Below are positions 15,032-24,272 of a stretch of DNA of 64,000 nt, piece by piece. The position numbers and the translations under genes are program-made. A model generated the notes under the pieces. That model had not been told where the DNA came from. It saw only the letters and a list, made by a program, of their open reading frames with translations, and did not search any database. This DNA comes from Dehalobacter sp. CP (GTDB lineage Bacteria > Bacillota_B > Desulfitobacteriia > Desulfitobacteriales > Syntrophobotulaceae), in NCBI GenBank assembly GCA_009910795.1, contig VMEE01000022.1, forward strand, positions 1 to 64,000, read 5' to 3'. The stretch's first letter is position 1. Each line of letters opens with the position of its first letter.

Positions 15032-16537
15032 TTACAACAGGTACATTGTTGCCAGCAGGCCCGTAAGAGTCATAACGATAGCGTATGGCAGAGCCAGCTT
15101 TACCATTTCCAGGTAAGACAGGCGAATCAGCGGTGCAAGTGCAGAAGTCAAGATGAACAGAAACGCCGCCTGACCGTTTGGTGTGGCAACTGAAGGGATA
15201 TTTGTACCCATATTAATGGCAACTGCCAGCTTGTTATACTGCTCCAGCGCAATACCTCCGGCTTTAAATGCCTGCTGTGTTTCAGTCATATATACCGTGG
15301 CAACAAAAACGTTGTCACTGATTGCCGAAAGGACGCCGTTGGCCGTAAAAAAAGCGGCAAGCTGATTCTGTCCTTCGATGTTCAATACCCATTGAATAAT
15401 CGGCGTAAACAAATGCTGATCATGAATAACCGCAACGACGGCGAAAAATACGACCAGCAGCGCAGTAAACGGCAGCGCTTCTTCAAACGCATGACCGATG
15501 CGCTTTTCTTCAGTAACCCCGTTGAAGGCTGTAAGCAGGATAATAATCATCAGACCAATAATACCTACTTCCGCCAGGTGCAGTGCCAGGGAGAAGATCA
15601 GCACAACACCGCACAAAGCCATAACAATCAGGCGCACACGTCCGCGCATATTCCTGGCAGTATCTTTGACTTTTACATCATCTTCCATAACCTTTCGCAC
15701 AGACTCAGGAAGCTGGTAGCCGTACCCCCAGAACTTAGTAACTTCAAGGATAATGGTAGTCAGAAGACCAACGATCAATACCGGGATAGACACAGGGGCA
15801 CATTGTATAAAGAAATCTACGAAGTCCCATTGCATAATGGAGCCAATTAAGAGGTTCTGCGGTTCACCAACCAGTGTTATTGCTCCGCCCAGCGCAGTGC
15901 CCACAGCGCCATGCATCAGAAGATTACGCAGAAAACCACGGAACTCGTTCAGGTCCTCATGATGTTTTTCATCAACACTATGGTCGTGATTAATGTCATA
16001 CGTTTCGTATACTTTTTCGCTGGAAGCAAACTTGTGGAAGATGCAATAGAAACCATAGGCCACGGCGATAATCACTGCGGTTACGGTCAGCGCGTCCAAA
16101 AACGCGGAAAGAACCGCACCTAGAACAGCGAACAGGAATGAAAGCGCGACTTTAGAGTGTACTTTAGTAAGGAGCTTGGAAAACAGGTACACAAGACCTT
16201 CTTTCATAAAATAGATCCCGGCAACCATGAACATCAGAAGAAGAATAACCGGCAGGTTCATTTCAACCTCGTGATAGACCATATGAGGGTTAGTAAGTCC
16301 GAGCACAACGGCTTCAATCGCCAGAAGCCCACCGGCAGGAAGCGGATAACATTTTAACGCCATTGCCAAGGTAAAAATAAATTCGACAATCAACACCCAC
16401 CCGGTAACGTACATACCGGCGGTAACCATCAAAATTGGGTTTAACACCAAAAAAGCAAGAATTGTTCTTTTGTACCAGTCCGGAGCGTGACCCAGAAAAT
16501 TTGCTCTGAATGCTTGTCCGATGCCCATTTGTTTCAT
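15032..16537 (-). CDS. nhaB: NhaB-type Na+/H+ antiporter
   Basis: A 501-residue integral membrane protein that matches the NhaB family closely: FLGHAPDWYKRTILAFLVLNP, EFIFTLAMALKCYP, FMVAGIYFMKEGL, LSAFLDALTVTAVII, GGAITLVGEPQNLLIG and NMGTNIPSVATPNGQAAFLF. About 12 hydrophobic helices. It expels Na+ in exchange for H+. The start at 16537 follows AGGAGGATAGTACAT; the frame continues upstream to 16582 without a ribosome site. It is preceded by a c-di-GMP-I riboswitch, so its expression probably answers to c-di-GMP. NhaB is best known in Gram-negatives, so transfer is possible. Confidence 0.93.
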   Translation of the reverse strand: MKQMGIGQAFRANFLGHAPDWYKRTILAFLVLNPILMVTAGMYVTGWVLIVEFIFTLAMALKCYPLPAGGLLAIEAVVLGLTNPHMVYHEVEMNLPVILLLMFMVAGIYFMKEGLVYLFSKLLTKVHSKVALSFLFAVLGAVLSAFLDALTVTAVIIAVAYGFYCIFHKFASSEKVYETYDINHDHSVDEKHHEDLNEFRGFLRNLLMHGAVGTALGGAITLVGEPQNLLIGSIMQWDFVDFFIQCAPVSIPVLIVGLLTTIILEVTKFWGYGYQLPESVRKVMEDDVKVKDTARNMRGRVRLIVMALCGVVLIFSLALHLAEVGIIGLMIIILLTAFNGVTEEKRIGHAFEEALPFTALLVVFFAVVAVIHDQHLFTPIIQWVLNIEGQNQLAAFFTANGVLSAISDNVFVATVYMTETQQAFKAGGIALEQYNKLAVAINMGTNIPSVATPNGQAAFLFILTSALAPLIRLSYLEMVKLALPYAIVMTLTGLLATMYLL

Positions 16538-16620
16538 ATGTACTATCCTCCTAAGTGAAAATAAGATATAAAAAGAGAGCAATCCAAAATGGAACTACTC
16601 CCCCCCAGAAGTTCAAATTA

Positions 16621-16715
16621 CTTGCAGCCTGGCAGTCATAGCAACTTACAAGCAGCCTTAGACCCATAGCTTTAGCGTCCTTCACTTTCATGAAGTTTGC
16701 ACCAACCTGTACAAC
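16621..16715 (-). promoter_or_regulatory. Cyclic di-GMP-I (GEMM) riboswitch upstream of nhaB
   Basis: Read on the minus strand, the segment carries the GEMM-I hallmarks in order: GTGCAAAC at the start of P2, TTCATGAAAGTGAAG with a GNRA-like tetraloop, GGACGCTAAAGCTATGGG, TCTAAGG, and the distal CTGCCAGGCTGC of P3. It ends about 85 bases before the nhaB start. A G-rich run follows (CTGGGGGGGAG) that could take part in the expression platform. This is pattern recognition; no covariance search was done. Confidence 0.8.
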
Positions 16716-17245
16716 TATATATTGTTATTTTTGCTTAAGCTTTTATATTATAACAAAAAATTATTCTTTTGAATACCCAGTAGTATCCACTTTATGCTGA
16801 AGTGTCCAGGTATTTATCTTAAGTATTTTGCTTTTTAATATAATCCTTTAGCAAATCAGGCTATCTCTTATCCTTTGGAACATGGAACTGATTTTCATAA
16901 GCTTTACATTGACCAATTATTAATCCTGTACCATACATTTCTTCATTTTCCCAATAAAAATATCAATACAAGAAATATATCAACTAGGCACCTTCCCGCA
17001 GTGTCCATATCTTGCTGATATTAATCAACGTATAATGCGGCAAACTTTCAATAGATTTACTATTCCATTTTTTCTTCTCCACCTTCTTAAATCTGATATA
17101 AATCAAAACAATACAGATTACCTCTCGTTCTTCATCAATCCAATTACAAAAAGAATTTCATTCTCCTGTCTATAATGAGGTGTGTAACAAAACTTGTTGC
17201 CCGTTTATTTGTCGCCCTACATTCATTATGAAAATAGCCTAAAAT
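16716..17245. other. Gene-poor stretch between nhaB leader and opu operon
   Basis: AT-rich DNA without a convincing gene. On the minus strand about 16990-17160 holds an open frame without a usable start (EKKKWNSKSIESLPHYTLIN is part of it), which looks like a leftover of a longer protein that I cannot name. Confidence 0.4.
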
Positions 17246-17286
17246 GAACACCCTCATTCCACTATTATGGTAAATCGAGGGTGCTC
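17246..17286 (-). terminator. Terminator downstream of the abl-opu operon
   Basis: Stem AGCACCCTC/GAGGGTGTT with a 21-base loop, followed on the minus strand by ATTTTAGG. It lies 145 bases after the opuAC stop. Confidence 0.6.
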
Positions 17287-17429
17287 TTATATGGTTATAT
17301 TATACACTTTCGATTTTTTACTTTAAGTTTTAATATAGCCTCATTTGCATAGATGAGCCTACTTCGCCAATCTGCTTTTTTCTGTAAAAATATTTTTTAT
17401 AATTGGCGAACTAAATAATAACCTTAGAT

Positions 17430-18326
17430 TTACTTAAGCCAACCGTCAACAATATCCTTATTCTCATTTATCCACTTTCTAGCTGCATCCTCTGGTTTCA
17501 TTCCTTCATTGATTAAGCCTTCAAGACTGCCGATCTGAGCATCCGACATCTTAAATTTTTTCAGCATGGCAGCAGCTTCGGCTTGTTTCCCGCTGAAGTC
17601 TTTATTGGCCAGGATGTGAATCTCTTCTGCTTCTCCAAATTCTTTCTTTGGGTCATTCAGATATTTCAGATCATATTTAGCAAACATCCAATGCGGACTC
17701 CAGCCAGTGATCGCAATCCATTCATTCTTGCTATACGCTTTGTCCATGGCCGCCATCATAGCCGGCTCGCTGCCTTGCACAACTTCAAAACCCAATCCGT
17801 AGGTCTCATTCGCCCTTGATGATGCTTTCATGATTCCGGCGCCGGGATCGATTCCAATAATTCTATTATTGAATTTTGCTGCTTCATCTTTCATTTGGTC
17901 GATAGAATCAATGGTGACATATTTGGGTACGACAATACCGATCTTAGCCGGTTCCTGATACCAGATGCCGTAGTCTTCCAAATTATCCTTGTATTCCTTC
18001 CAATAGGTTTCGTGGGTAATTGGCAGCCATGCATCCATAAAGACATTAATATCTCCTTTACTTAAGCCCACAAAGAGAGGAGCAACATCAAGTTGGGTGA
18101 GTTCTACCCTATAGCCTTCATCCTCCAGAATCACCTTCCAGAGATTGCTTATTGCGATACACTCAGCCCAATTGACATAACCTATCTTGACAGTCCCTTT
18201 ATCTTTACTGGTATCGCCGTTTGACTGCTGCTGGGTACTTGAACATCCGGCGGTAAAGCTTAAGACCAGTACTGTAACTAATGCTAGAATGAGTAATTTC
18301 TGCCACCCTTTGTAATTTTGATTCAT
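17430..18326 (-). CDS. opuAC: Glycine betaine/proline ABC transporter substrate-binding lipoprotein
   Basis: A 298-residue OpuAC/ProX-type binding protein. The signal peptide ends with the lipobox TAGC (Cys near residue 29), followed by a Ser/Gln/Asn linker. Family marks include YVNWAECIAIS, GDINVFMDAWLP, IWYQEPAKIGIVVP, GIDPGAGIM and AITGWSPHWMFAKYDLKYL; the Trp and Tyr residues fit an aromatic cage for quaternary amines. It captures betaine outside the membrane. Start 18326 is chosen for AAGGAGG; an earlier in-frame ATG (18362) lies in the permease gene. Last gene of the operon. Confidence 0.92.
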   Translation of the reverse strand: MNQNYKGWQKLLILALVTVLVLSFTAGCSSTQQQSNGDTSKDKGTVKIGYVNWAECIAISNLWKVILEDEGYRVELTQLDVAPLFVGLSKGDINVFMDAWLPITHETYWKEYKDNLEDYGIWYQEPAKIGIVVPKYVTIDSIDQMKDEAAKFNNRIIGIDPGAGIMKASSRANETYGLGFEVVQGSEPAMMAAMDKAYSKNEWIAITGWSPHWMFAKYDLKYLNDPKKEFGEAEEIHILANKDFSGKQAEAAAMLKKFKMSDAQIGSLEGLINEGMKPEDAARKWINENKDIVDGWLK

Positions 18327-18342
18327 TTTTTTATTTTCCTCC

Positions 18343-19188
18343 TTATTCTTTATTATTATCATTCGTTCTTATCGAACGTCCGATCCCTTGAGAAAGTCTG
18401 TCCAAAATAATGGCCATAATCACCACGGCGACGCCATATTCAAATCCCATCCCTATCTTGAGCTGCCCAATAGCTTCTAAGACGCCTGCACCTAGTCCGC
18501 CGGCGCCGATCATGGCTGCAATAACCACCATGGATAAAGAAAGCATCATCGTCTGGTTGATACCGGCCATGATTGTAGGTAAAGCCACTGGAAATTGAAT
18601 TTTCCATAAAAGTTGTCTCGGGGTAGAACCAAAAGCCGCTCCTACCTCCACCAGTTCCAGCGGAACCTGGCGGATGCCGAGGTCAGTGAGCCTGATTGCT
18701 GGCGGCATAGCAAAGATTACGGTAGCAAACACCGCCGGCACTTTCCCAATGCCGAAGAACAGCAAAGCCGGAATAAGATAGACAAAAGAAGGCATCGTTT
18801 GCATAATGTCTAAAATTGGTGAAATCACATAATGGGCCCTATTGTTTCTTCCCGCAAAAATCCCCAACGGTAAACCGATAATAATGGAAACAACAGCCGA
18901 TATGATAACCAGAATAAGCGTATCCAGGAAAGATGGCCATAGCTTCAAATTATAGATTAAAAACAGACCGATAACTGTCCCGAGTGCAAGCTTCCAACCG
19001 TTGGCTTTCCATGCTAAAACAGCAAAGATGAGAATAATAACCCACCAGGGAATAACCGCCAACAAGTGCCCAAAAGCAAATATCCCTTTATTAAAAGCAT
19101 CGGAAAAAACATCCAGGTTGTCACCAAAGTTCGTTTGCAGCCATTTAACTCCCTGATCAACGAGCGCGGCTAAAGGGAACTTAGTCAT
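18343..19188 (-). CDS. opuAB: Glycine betaine/proline ABC transporter permease
   Basis: A 281-residue ProW/OpuAB permease with six or more helices and the ABC-permease EAA loop (GAAFGSTPRQLLWKIQFPVALPT). The IIGLPLGIFAGRN and QTMPSFVYLIPALLFFGIG segments are typical. The ATG at 19188 follows GAGGTGAAGACA and overlaps the end of the ATPase gene by 8 bases. Confidence 0.93.
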   Translation of the reverse strand: MTKFPLAALVDQGVKWLQTNFGDNLDVFSDAFNKGIFAFGHLLAVIPWWVIILIFAVLAWKANGWKLALGTVIGLFLIYNLKLWPSFLDTLILVIISAVVSIIIGLPLGIFAGRNNRAHYVISPILDIMQTMPSFVYLIPALLFFGIGKVPAVFATVIFAMPPAIRLTDLGIRQVPLELVEVGAAFGSTPRQLLWKIQFPVALPTIMAGINQTMMLSLSMVVIAAMIGAGGLGAGVLEAIGQLKIGMGFEYGVAVVIMAIILDRLSQGIGRSIRTNDNNKE

Positions 19189-20386
19189 TGTCTTCACCTC
19201 GTTTATGGGAAGCAAGCGCCGCGAGGACAGACCCCCGAACGATGATTCCAATCAATTTGTTTTCCTCATTGACCACTGCCATAGGGAGTTTGCTCTCCGC
19301 AATCACACCCAAAGTCTCCTGGACAGGTGTATTCTCATTAACAACAGGACCCTGGGCGAGTTCTATTTCATGCAAACTGGAAATCCCGGCATTCCTAGCT
19401 TCAACAGCTATATCTACTGTAATAATACCTTTATAATTTTTCTCCTTGTCCACAACAAATACACTGGATATCCCATGTTCCTTCATAATCCTCAGCGCAA
19501 CACCAGGGCCGTCACGCATCGTTATGAGCGGTTGCGGTTTCTTCATCACGTCCCTGGCAGTAAGGATCTTACTCCGATCCACCCCTCTGACAAATTTGGC
19601 GACATAATCATCAGCCGGATTCGTGGTAATCTCTTCAGGGGTTCCTACCTGAACTAAAGCACCATCCCTTAGAAAGGCAATTCTATCTCCCAGCTTAAGT
19701 GCTTCGTTTAAATCGTGGGTAATGAAAACAATAGTCTTGTTCATCTTTTGCTGAAGACTTAAAAGCTCATCCTGCATCTCTTCCCTAATCAAAGGATCAA
19801 GTGCACTAAAAGCCTCATCCATGAGAAGAATATCGGCATCATTGGTTAAAGCCCTGGCTAATCCAACCCGTTGTTTCATCCCCCCGCTCAACTGAGCAGG
19901 ATATTTCTCTTCCCAGCCTTTAAGACCGACGAGTTCCAATGTTATTATGGCTTTAGCTTCTCTGTCCTTTTTCGCAACTCCCTGAACTTCCAGCCCATAC
20001 ACCGTATTTTGGAGAACCGTACGATGAGGAAGTAACGCAAACTGCTGAAAAACCATGGCTGTTTTTTCCTGGCGAATCTTACGCAGCTCTCTTTCTTTCA
20101 ACTTGGTTATATTTACTCCATCAATAACGATTGAACCGGAACTTGGTTCAATCAGCCGATTCAGACAACGCAGAATCGTCGATTTCCCGCTCCCGGAAAG
20201 TCCCATCACTACAAATATTTCACCCTGCGTAACTGTGAAACTAACCTTGTTAATTCCTACTGTCTGTCCTGTTTCTTTAAGTATTTCGTCTTTACTTTTT
20301 CCCTCCGCCAATAAATTTAAAGCCTTTTGGGGATGGGGATCAAATATCTTAATTAAGTCTGTTACGACGATCTTCTCTCGAGTCAC
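19181..20386 (-). CDS. opuAA: Glycine betaine/proline ABC transporter ATPase with CBS domains
   Basis: A 401-residue ProV/OpuAA ATPase. Walker A GLSGSGKST (62-70), ABC signature LSGGMKQRVGLARAL, Walker B ILLMDEAF, switch His in FITHDLNEAL, then a C-terminal pair of CBS domains (about 275-395) that in OpuA proteins sense ionic strength or c-di-AMP. It is the energy subunit of the betaine importer. The start abuts the ablB stop, so osmolyte synthesis and uptake are in one transcription unit. Confidence 0.95.
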   Translation of the reverse strand: MTREKIVVTDLIKIFDPHPQKALNLLAEGKSKDEILKETGQTVGINKVSFTVTQGEIFVVMGLSGSGKSTILRCLNRLIEPSSGSIVIDGVNITKLKERELRKIRQEKTAMVFQQFALLPHRTVLQNTVYGLEVQGVAKKDREAKAIITLELVGLKGWEEKYPAQLSGGMKQRVGLARALTNDADILLMDEAFSALDPLIREEMQDELLSLQQKMNKTIVFITHDLNEALKLGDRIAFLRDGALVQVGTPEEITTNPADDYVAKFVRGVDRSKILTARDVMKKPQPLITMRDGPGVALRIMKEHGISSVFVVDKEKNYKGIITVDIAVEARNAGISSLHEIELAQGPVVNENTPVQETLGVIAESKLPMAVVNEENKLIGIIVRGSVLAALASHKRGEDND

Positions 20387-21247
20387 TTAGCATACTTCCT
20401 CCAGTAATATTTTTACCCAAATATTCATATCTTCAAAACCGCCGCAAATATGGCAGTTGTTGATTAGTCTACCCCGATACATATATCCCAGCTTGCTTAA
20501 AGACCTGTTGATTCCAAGATTGTTAGCTCTTGAAAGGCTATATGCTGTAGCAAATCCATTGCGTTTCAAGTGTGTTTCCAGTTGGAATATCAATTCGCTT
20601 AATATGTTTCTGCCTCTATACTTTGGATAAGTGGCGCAATCAGTTATTTCAGCGTTCATGTGTTGTTTGTCAAGATCCGCCGAAGCAATACTGATAATTT
20701 TCCCTTCTTCTTCCGCTACCATATACAAAATATGATCCTGCATGACTTTTTGAAGATACTCTCTGCTGAAAATAGGTGTTGGATAGGTTTCAAATGCCGT
20801 TTGAAAAAGCTGAATTATCTGGGGAATATCGTCCGGCACGGCCTGCCTCATCGTAAAGTTTTTATTCTTAGTCAGCTCGAATTTATTGGTATTCTTAACG
20901 CAATAATCGATAATTCTGTTTTCTTTCTCCTCATAGAGTGAATTTTTGCGCTTCGTATCAAGAAAAAGGGACATACAAGTTGCATCCTCTCCCTGAAAAA
21001 AACCGTCGATAACCCCCTCTGCTACAAACCCGCATTCCTCAAAGATACTAAGATCTTGTTTATAACAATTCGCAATAATCTTACCCAAATTTTCTTTTTT
21101 GGAATAATCAATAATCTCTTTGATTATCAACTCAGACAAAAGAGAATGACTCAATATTTTAAGCCTTTTATTGCGATAATCCACGTACATGTCCACACCC
21201 GAAAAGTTTGTATAGAAATTTTTACATTCGTCTTGATCTATATTCAT
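20387..21247 (-). CDS. ablB: Beta-lysine N-acetyltransferase
   Basis: A 286-residue protein with a C-terminal GNAT domain (about 140-285; YPKYRGRNILSELIFQLE is the acetyl-CoA loop region). Size and pairing with lysine 2,3-aminomutase identify AblB, which acetylates beta-lysine to N-epsilon-acetyl-beta-lysine, a compatible solute known from methanogens and some bacteria. The ATG at 21247 follows GGGAGGACTTCC and lies 26 bases inside ablA. Confidence 0.9.
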   Translation of the reverse strand: MNIDQDECKNFYTNFSGVDMYVDYRNKRLKILSHSLLSELIIKEIIDYSKKENLGKIIANCYKQDLSIFEECGFVAEGVIDGFFQGEDATCMSLFLDTKRKNSLYEEKENRIIDYCVKNTNKFELTKNKNFTMRQAVPDDIPQIIQLFQTAFETYPTPIFSREYLQKVMQDHILYMVAEEEGKIISIASADLDKQHMNAEITDCATYPKYRGRNILSELIFQLETHLKRNGFATAYSLSRANNLGINRSLSKLGYMYRGRLINNCHICGGFEDMNIWVKILLEEVC

Positions 21248-22505
21248 GGAAGTCCTCCCTCTTGTTAAGTCTTACGTTTGTACTTGGAATCAAGCACACT
21301 TGTTCATCTCTGTATAACTTTTCTAATCCCCGGTATTCTTTATTCTTGAATTTACCGCACGTGCCGCATTTTCGGCACTGGTGCGTTTTATCCCGAGGCT
21401 CGCTATACGTGCAAATTACACCTTCATAATTTCTAAGAATGACCTTTTCAGGGGAATATGAAATCAAGTATTGTGGATTGACCGGGATCTTCCCCCCGCC
21501 TCCAGGCGCATCTACTACAAACTGTGGAATAGCTAACCCTGATGTATGTCCACGCATCATTTCTATGATTTCAATCCCCACAGAAACCGGAGTTCTAAAA
21601 TGTTCAATTCCTTCTGAAAGGTCACACTGATAAAGGTAATATGGTCTGATTCTCGAGCTTACCAGTTTCTGAACCAAATCACGCATTATATAGGGGCAAT
21701 CGTTAATGTCTTTTAAAAGTACAGACTGGTTACCAATAGGTATTCCGGCATCAGCCAATTTTTCGCATGCTACCTTGGATTCAACTGTCAGTTCCCTGGG
21801 GTGGTTAAAGTGAGTATTCAGCCAAATTGGATGATATTTTTTCAGCATTTTGCAGAGCGTATCGGTAATTCTCTGAGGCATGACAACCGGTGTTCTTGTG
21901 CCTATCCGTATTATTTCCACATGTTTGATTTCTCGTATTGATCTTATAATTGCTTCCAGCCTTTCATCAGAGAGGCATAAGGCATCTCCACCCGACAAAA
22001 GCACATCCCTGACTTCTTTATGCACTTTAATATAATTGATTGCCCGATTGATATTATCAAGGGAAAGTGCCTTATCCTCATAACCGGCAAATCGTCTTCT
22101 GGTACAGTGACGGCAGTACATTGAACACTGATCAGTAATAAGCAAAAGCACCCTATCAGGATATCTGTGCGTAAGACCGGGAATTGGCGAGTCAGCTGTT
22201 TCATGCAGCGGGTCACTACTATCAAACTTGGATATTTTGGTTTCATGAATCGTTGGAATTGCTTGCCGTCTTGCCGGGCAATGTTCGTCATTTGGATCCA
22301 TAAGTGTAGAATAGTAGGGCGTTATTGCCATACGTAATTTTTTTAGACTTACCGCCACTCCCTGACGCTCATCCTGGGTAAGGTTGACTACTTGTTCCAA
22401 TTGATCAATTCTTGTGATTCTGTTGGAAATCTGCCACTTCCAGTCCTGCCACTGTTCTTCTGTTACATTTTTATATAAGGGTATATCCCTATAATTTCTT
22501 TGCAT
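21222..22505 (-). CDS. ablA: Lysine 2,3-aminomutase
   Basis: A 427-residue radical SAM, PLP-dependent enzyme that turns L-lysine into beta-lysine. The SAM cluster motif is CSMYCRHC (C127, C131, C134) followed by TRRRFAG; DVLLSGGDAL and the C-terminal zinc-type HQCRKCGTCGKF are also present. The start at 22505 is chosen for AAGGGGGAATTAAATAAT and gives the usual N-terminus of this family. First gene of the abl-opu operon, directly behind a ydaO riboswitch and terminator. Confidence 0.95.
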   Translation of the reverse strand: MQRNYRDIPLYKNVTEEQWQDWKWQISNRITRIDQLEQVVNLTQDERQGVAVSLKKLRMAITPYYSTLMDPNDEHCPARRQAIPTIHETKISKFDSSDPLHETADSPIPGLTHRYPDRVLLLITDQCSMYCRHCTRRRFAGYEDKALSLDNINRAINYIKVHKEVRDVLLSGGDALCLSDERLEAIIRSIREIKHVEIIRIGTRTPVVMPQRITDTLCKMLKKYHPIWLNTHFNHPRELTVESKVACEKLADAGIPIGNQSVLLKDINDCPYIMRDLVQKLVSSRIRPYYLYQCDLSEGIEHFRTPVSVGIEIIEMMRGHTSGLAIPQFVVDAPGGGGKIPVNPQYLISYSPEKVILRNYEGVICTYSEPRDKTHQCRKCGTCGKFKNKEYRGLEKLYRDEQVCLIPSTNVRLNKREDFHEYRSRRM

Positions 22506-22567
22506 ATTATTTAATTCCCCCTTCAGATTCTTAATTGAGGATTGCCTCCTCAATATTTAAGGTATAT

Positions 22568-22599
22568 AAAACAAAAAGCTGCAGAGAAGTATCTGCAGC
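22568..22599 (-). terminator. Riboswitch-linked terminator before ablA
   Basis: GCTGCAGA (22578-22585) pairs with TCTGCAGC (22592-22599), followed on the minus strand by TTTTTGTTTT. It stands between the riboswitch and the ablA start, so c-di-AMP binding probably favours termination. Confidence 0.85.
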
Positions 22600-22639
22600 A
22601 TATGCCAAAAATATAAACCTAAACTAAAGGTGTAATTAA

Positions 22640-22782
22640 GCATATCAATCACCTTCTCTTCCAACGCTTACGAGATTAGCTGACGGATTCGGGTCGAAAG
22701 AGCTAACCCTACCAAAGCACCCGCTTTGGATTCACCCCTATTGTTTGGGTCTCCCGTTCCATATGGATTCAGCGTTTAAATC
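22640..22782 (-). promoter_or_regulatory. Cyclic di-AMP (ydaO-yuaA) riboswitch
   Basis: On the minus strand the conserved ydaO elements follow in order: AACGCTGAATCC, ACGGGAGACCCAA, GGGGTGAATCC, GGTAGGG, CTCTTTCGACCCGAATCCGT, and CAGCTAATCTCGTAAGCGT. These are the classical consensus pieces of the c-di-AMP riboswitch, an OFF switch for osmolyte and potassium genes. It controls ablA-ablB-opuAA-AB-AC here. Confidence 0.93.
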
Positions 22783-23132
22783 TATTCAGTTATTTGTTGT
22801 CTTAAAAAGAATAAATAGAGGCGGATAGCTATACCAATATTTGGTAGCCTCCCACCCCAGAGCCCGCTTCTCTTGAAAATGGTAATAACCATTCCAACCG
22901 AAACTAACCTTATTAAATTTAACAATGTCTCTTACATTCAGTTAAGTAAATCAAAGATGATTAACTTATTTATTAATATAACATAAGCCTAATCGCCTGT
23001 CAATTAAATATGCCAATATTTGGAGTAACACTTAAGCATCACGTAATCATTTAACATCTACTTGTCACGTTAAATACCGTTTATTGTTATGTTTGATTAT
23101 TCGATATAGCAGGGTTTCAGATTAGTTTTGGT
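22783..23132. other. Leader and promoter side of the abl operon, no gene
   Basis: Non-coding. A hairpin-forming segment (GAGGCGGATAGCTATACC with TTGGTAGCCTCC, about 22816-22852) lies just upstream of the riboswitch on the same strand. I do not see a clear promoter. Confidence 0.4.
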
Positions 23133-23204
23133 TGAGATAATGAGATTCGAACCCACGACCTTTTACATGTAAAGCAAGCGCTCCCCCAGCTGAGTTACAT
23201 CTTT
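23133..23204 (-). pseudogene. Degenerate tRNA-Val(TAC)-like sequence
   Basis: On the minus strand a 72-base tRNA shape is visible: TAACTCAGCTGGGGGAGCG D-arm, loop TTTACAT giving anticodon TAC, and GGTTCGAATC T-loop. Base pairs fail at acceptor positions 1:72 and 2:71, at 10:25 and at 27:43, several T-stem pairs are G-T, and there is no CCA end. It is probably a decayed tRNA or an attachment-site relic. Confidence 0.6.
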
Positions 23205-23879
23205 TATATTCAAGGTTTAATAACATAATTAATTTGTTGATATGTATTGATTATAAAAAAATGCTATTAAATTATCATCTTAATTCCTTTGGATTTCTTT
23301 TAAAATTATATTTTTGGGGTAACATTATCAAAATACCCAATGTCATCTATAAAACAGCCTAAAAAAAACCAGCCGAAAAACGCACTTTTCAGCCCGATTC
23401 TTGCTCCTTTTTTACACCAGAACCACTACATATAGTGTTGACATTCCTTATTTGTCCTTAGAACCACAATACGTCATCATTATTATCGTCTCAACGTGTG
23501 TTATGGCAATAAGATGATACTAATGTGCGAAATCATTGCATTTTAACAAGGGGATCGGGAGGCTTTGTTATAAACATTTTCGCAAATAACCGTTGAAACG
23601 CCAACCACATCATATAGTCATTTTAATAGAAGCCTTACCGCTTCTCGTTGTGTTGCAAAATGATTCCATTCAGTTCATTAAAGCTTTTTATCCTCAGCAA
23701 GGAACTAAGAAGCACAAGTAAAATTACCTGACCTGTACTATAAGTTTCTCTCTGATTTTAGCAGAAAGAGATTTCTGGTAAAAGCTTTAAAAACTCGAAT
23801 TTGATATAATTTTGAAACCGATAGTAATACCAGTAAAATCAAGGGATTGAATGCAATAAAGTAATATGCTGCTGAAAAC
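23205..23879. other. Gene-free stretch
   Basis: AT-rich DNA with stops in all frames. It holds CTCAACGTG at 23490-23498, a motif seen again at 25201 and 29345. Nothing else is supported. Confidence 0.4.
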
Positions 23880-24272
23880 CTAAAAAATTTCAATTGCTGA
23901 TTTTTCTTCCAATATAATCTTAGTTCCTATTAGCAATGAAAATGCGCCAAAAACGAAAAGCCAAGAGCCGGCAAAATTCCATAAAAGCGGTCGAAGATAT
24001 CCTTTGGCTTTACCTGTTAACATTTGTAAGTTTGTCTGGTTCAATCTTACTGTTACGTTATAAGCAAAGATAAGAGTGGCTAAGGTTATGATTCCAAATG
24101 CAAATAAGGTTATTTGAATTGGAGAAGGAGTATAAGCAATTTCCCCTCCATTTTCTTTTTGAATTTCGATGTTTTCTTCTAAGATACTGGCTATAATTAT
24201 CATAACTGAAGCAATGGCAAAGAGTACGCCACCCAATATTTGATTTTGAATTAATCTCAGAGTAGAAATCAT
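23880..24272 (-). CDS. Small membrane protein of unknown function
   Basis: A 130-residue protein with four hydrophobic helices (about 12-30, 50-70, 88-106, 108-120) and a short acidic loop after the first. ATG behind TAGGTGATTACTAA. No family is recognised and there is no gene partner nearby. Confidence 0.65.
   Translation of the reverse strand: MISTLRLIQNQILGGVLFAIASVMIIIASILEENIEIQKENGGEIAYTPSPIQITLFAFGIITLATLIFAYNVTVRLNQTNLQMLTGKAKGYLRPLLWNFAGSWLFVFGAFSLLIGTKIILEEKSAIEIF

Noticed and set aside
15392..15850. 152-codon plus-strand frame opposite nhaB
   Set aside because: Antisense shadow of a clear NhaB coding sequence.
19205..19657. 150-codon plus-strand frame opposite the betaine ATPase gene
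   Set aside because: Shadow of the CBS-domain coding sequence of opuAA; no ribosome site and no domain.
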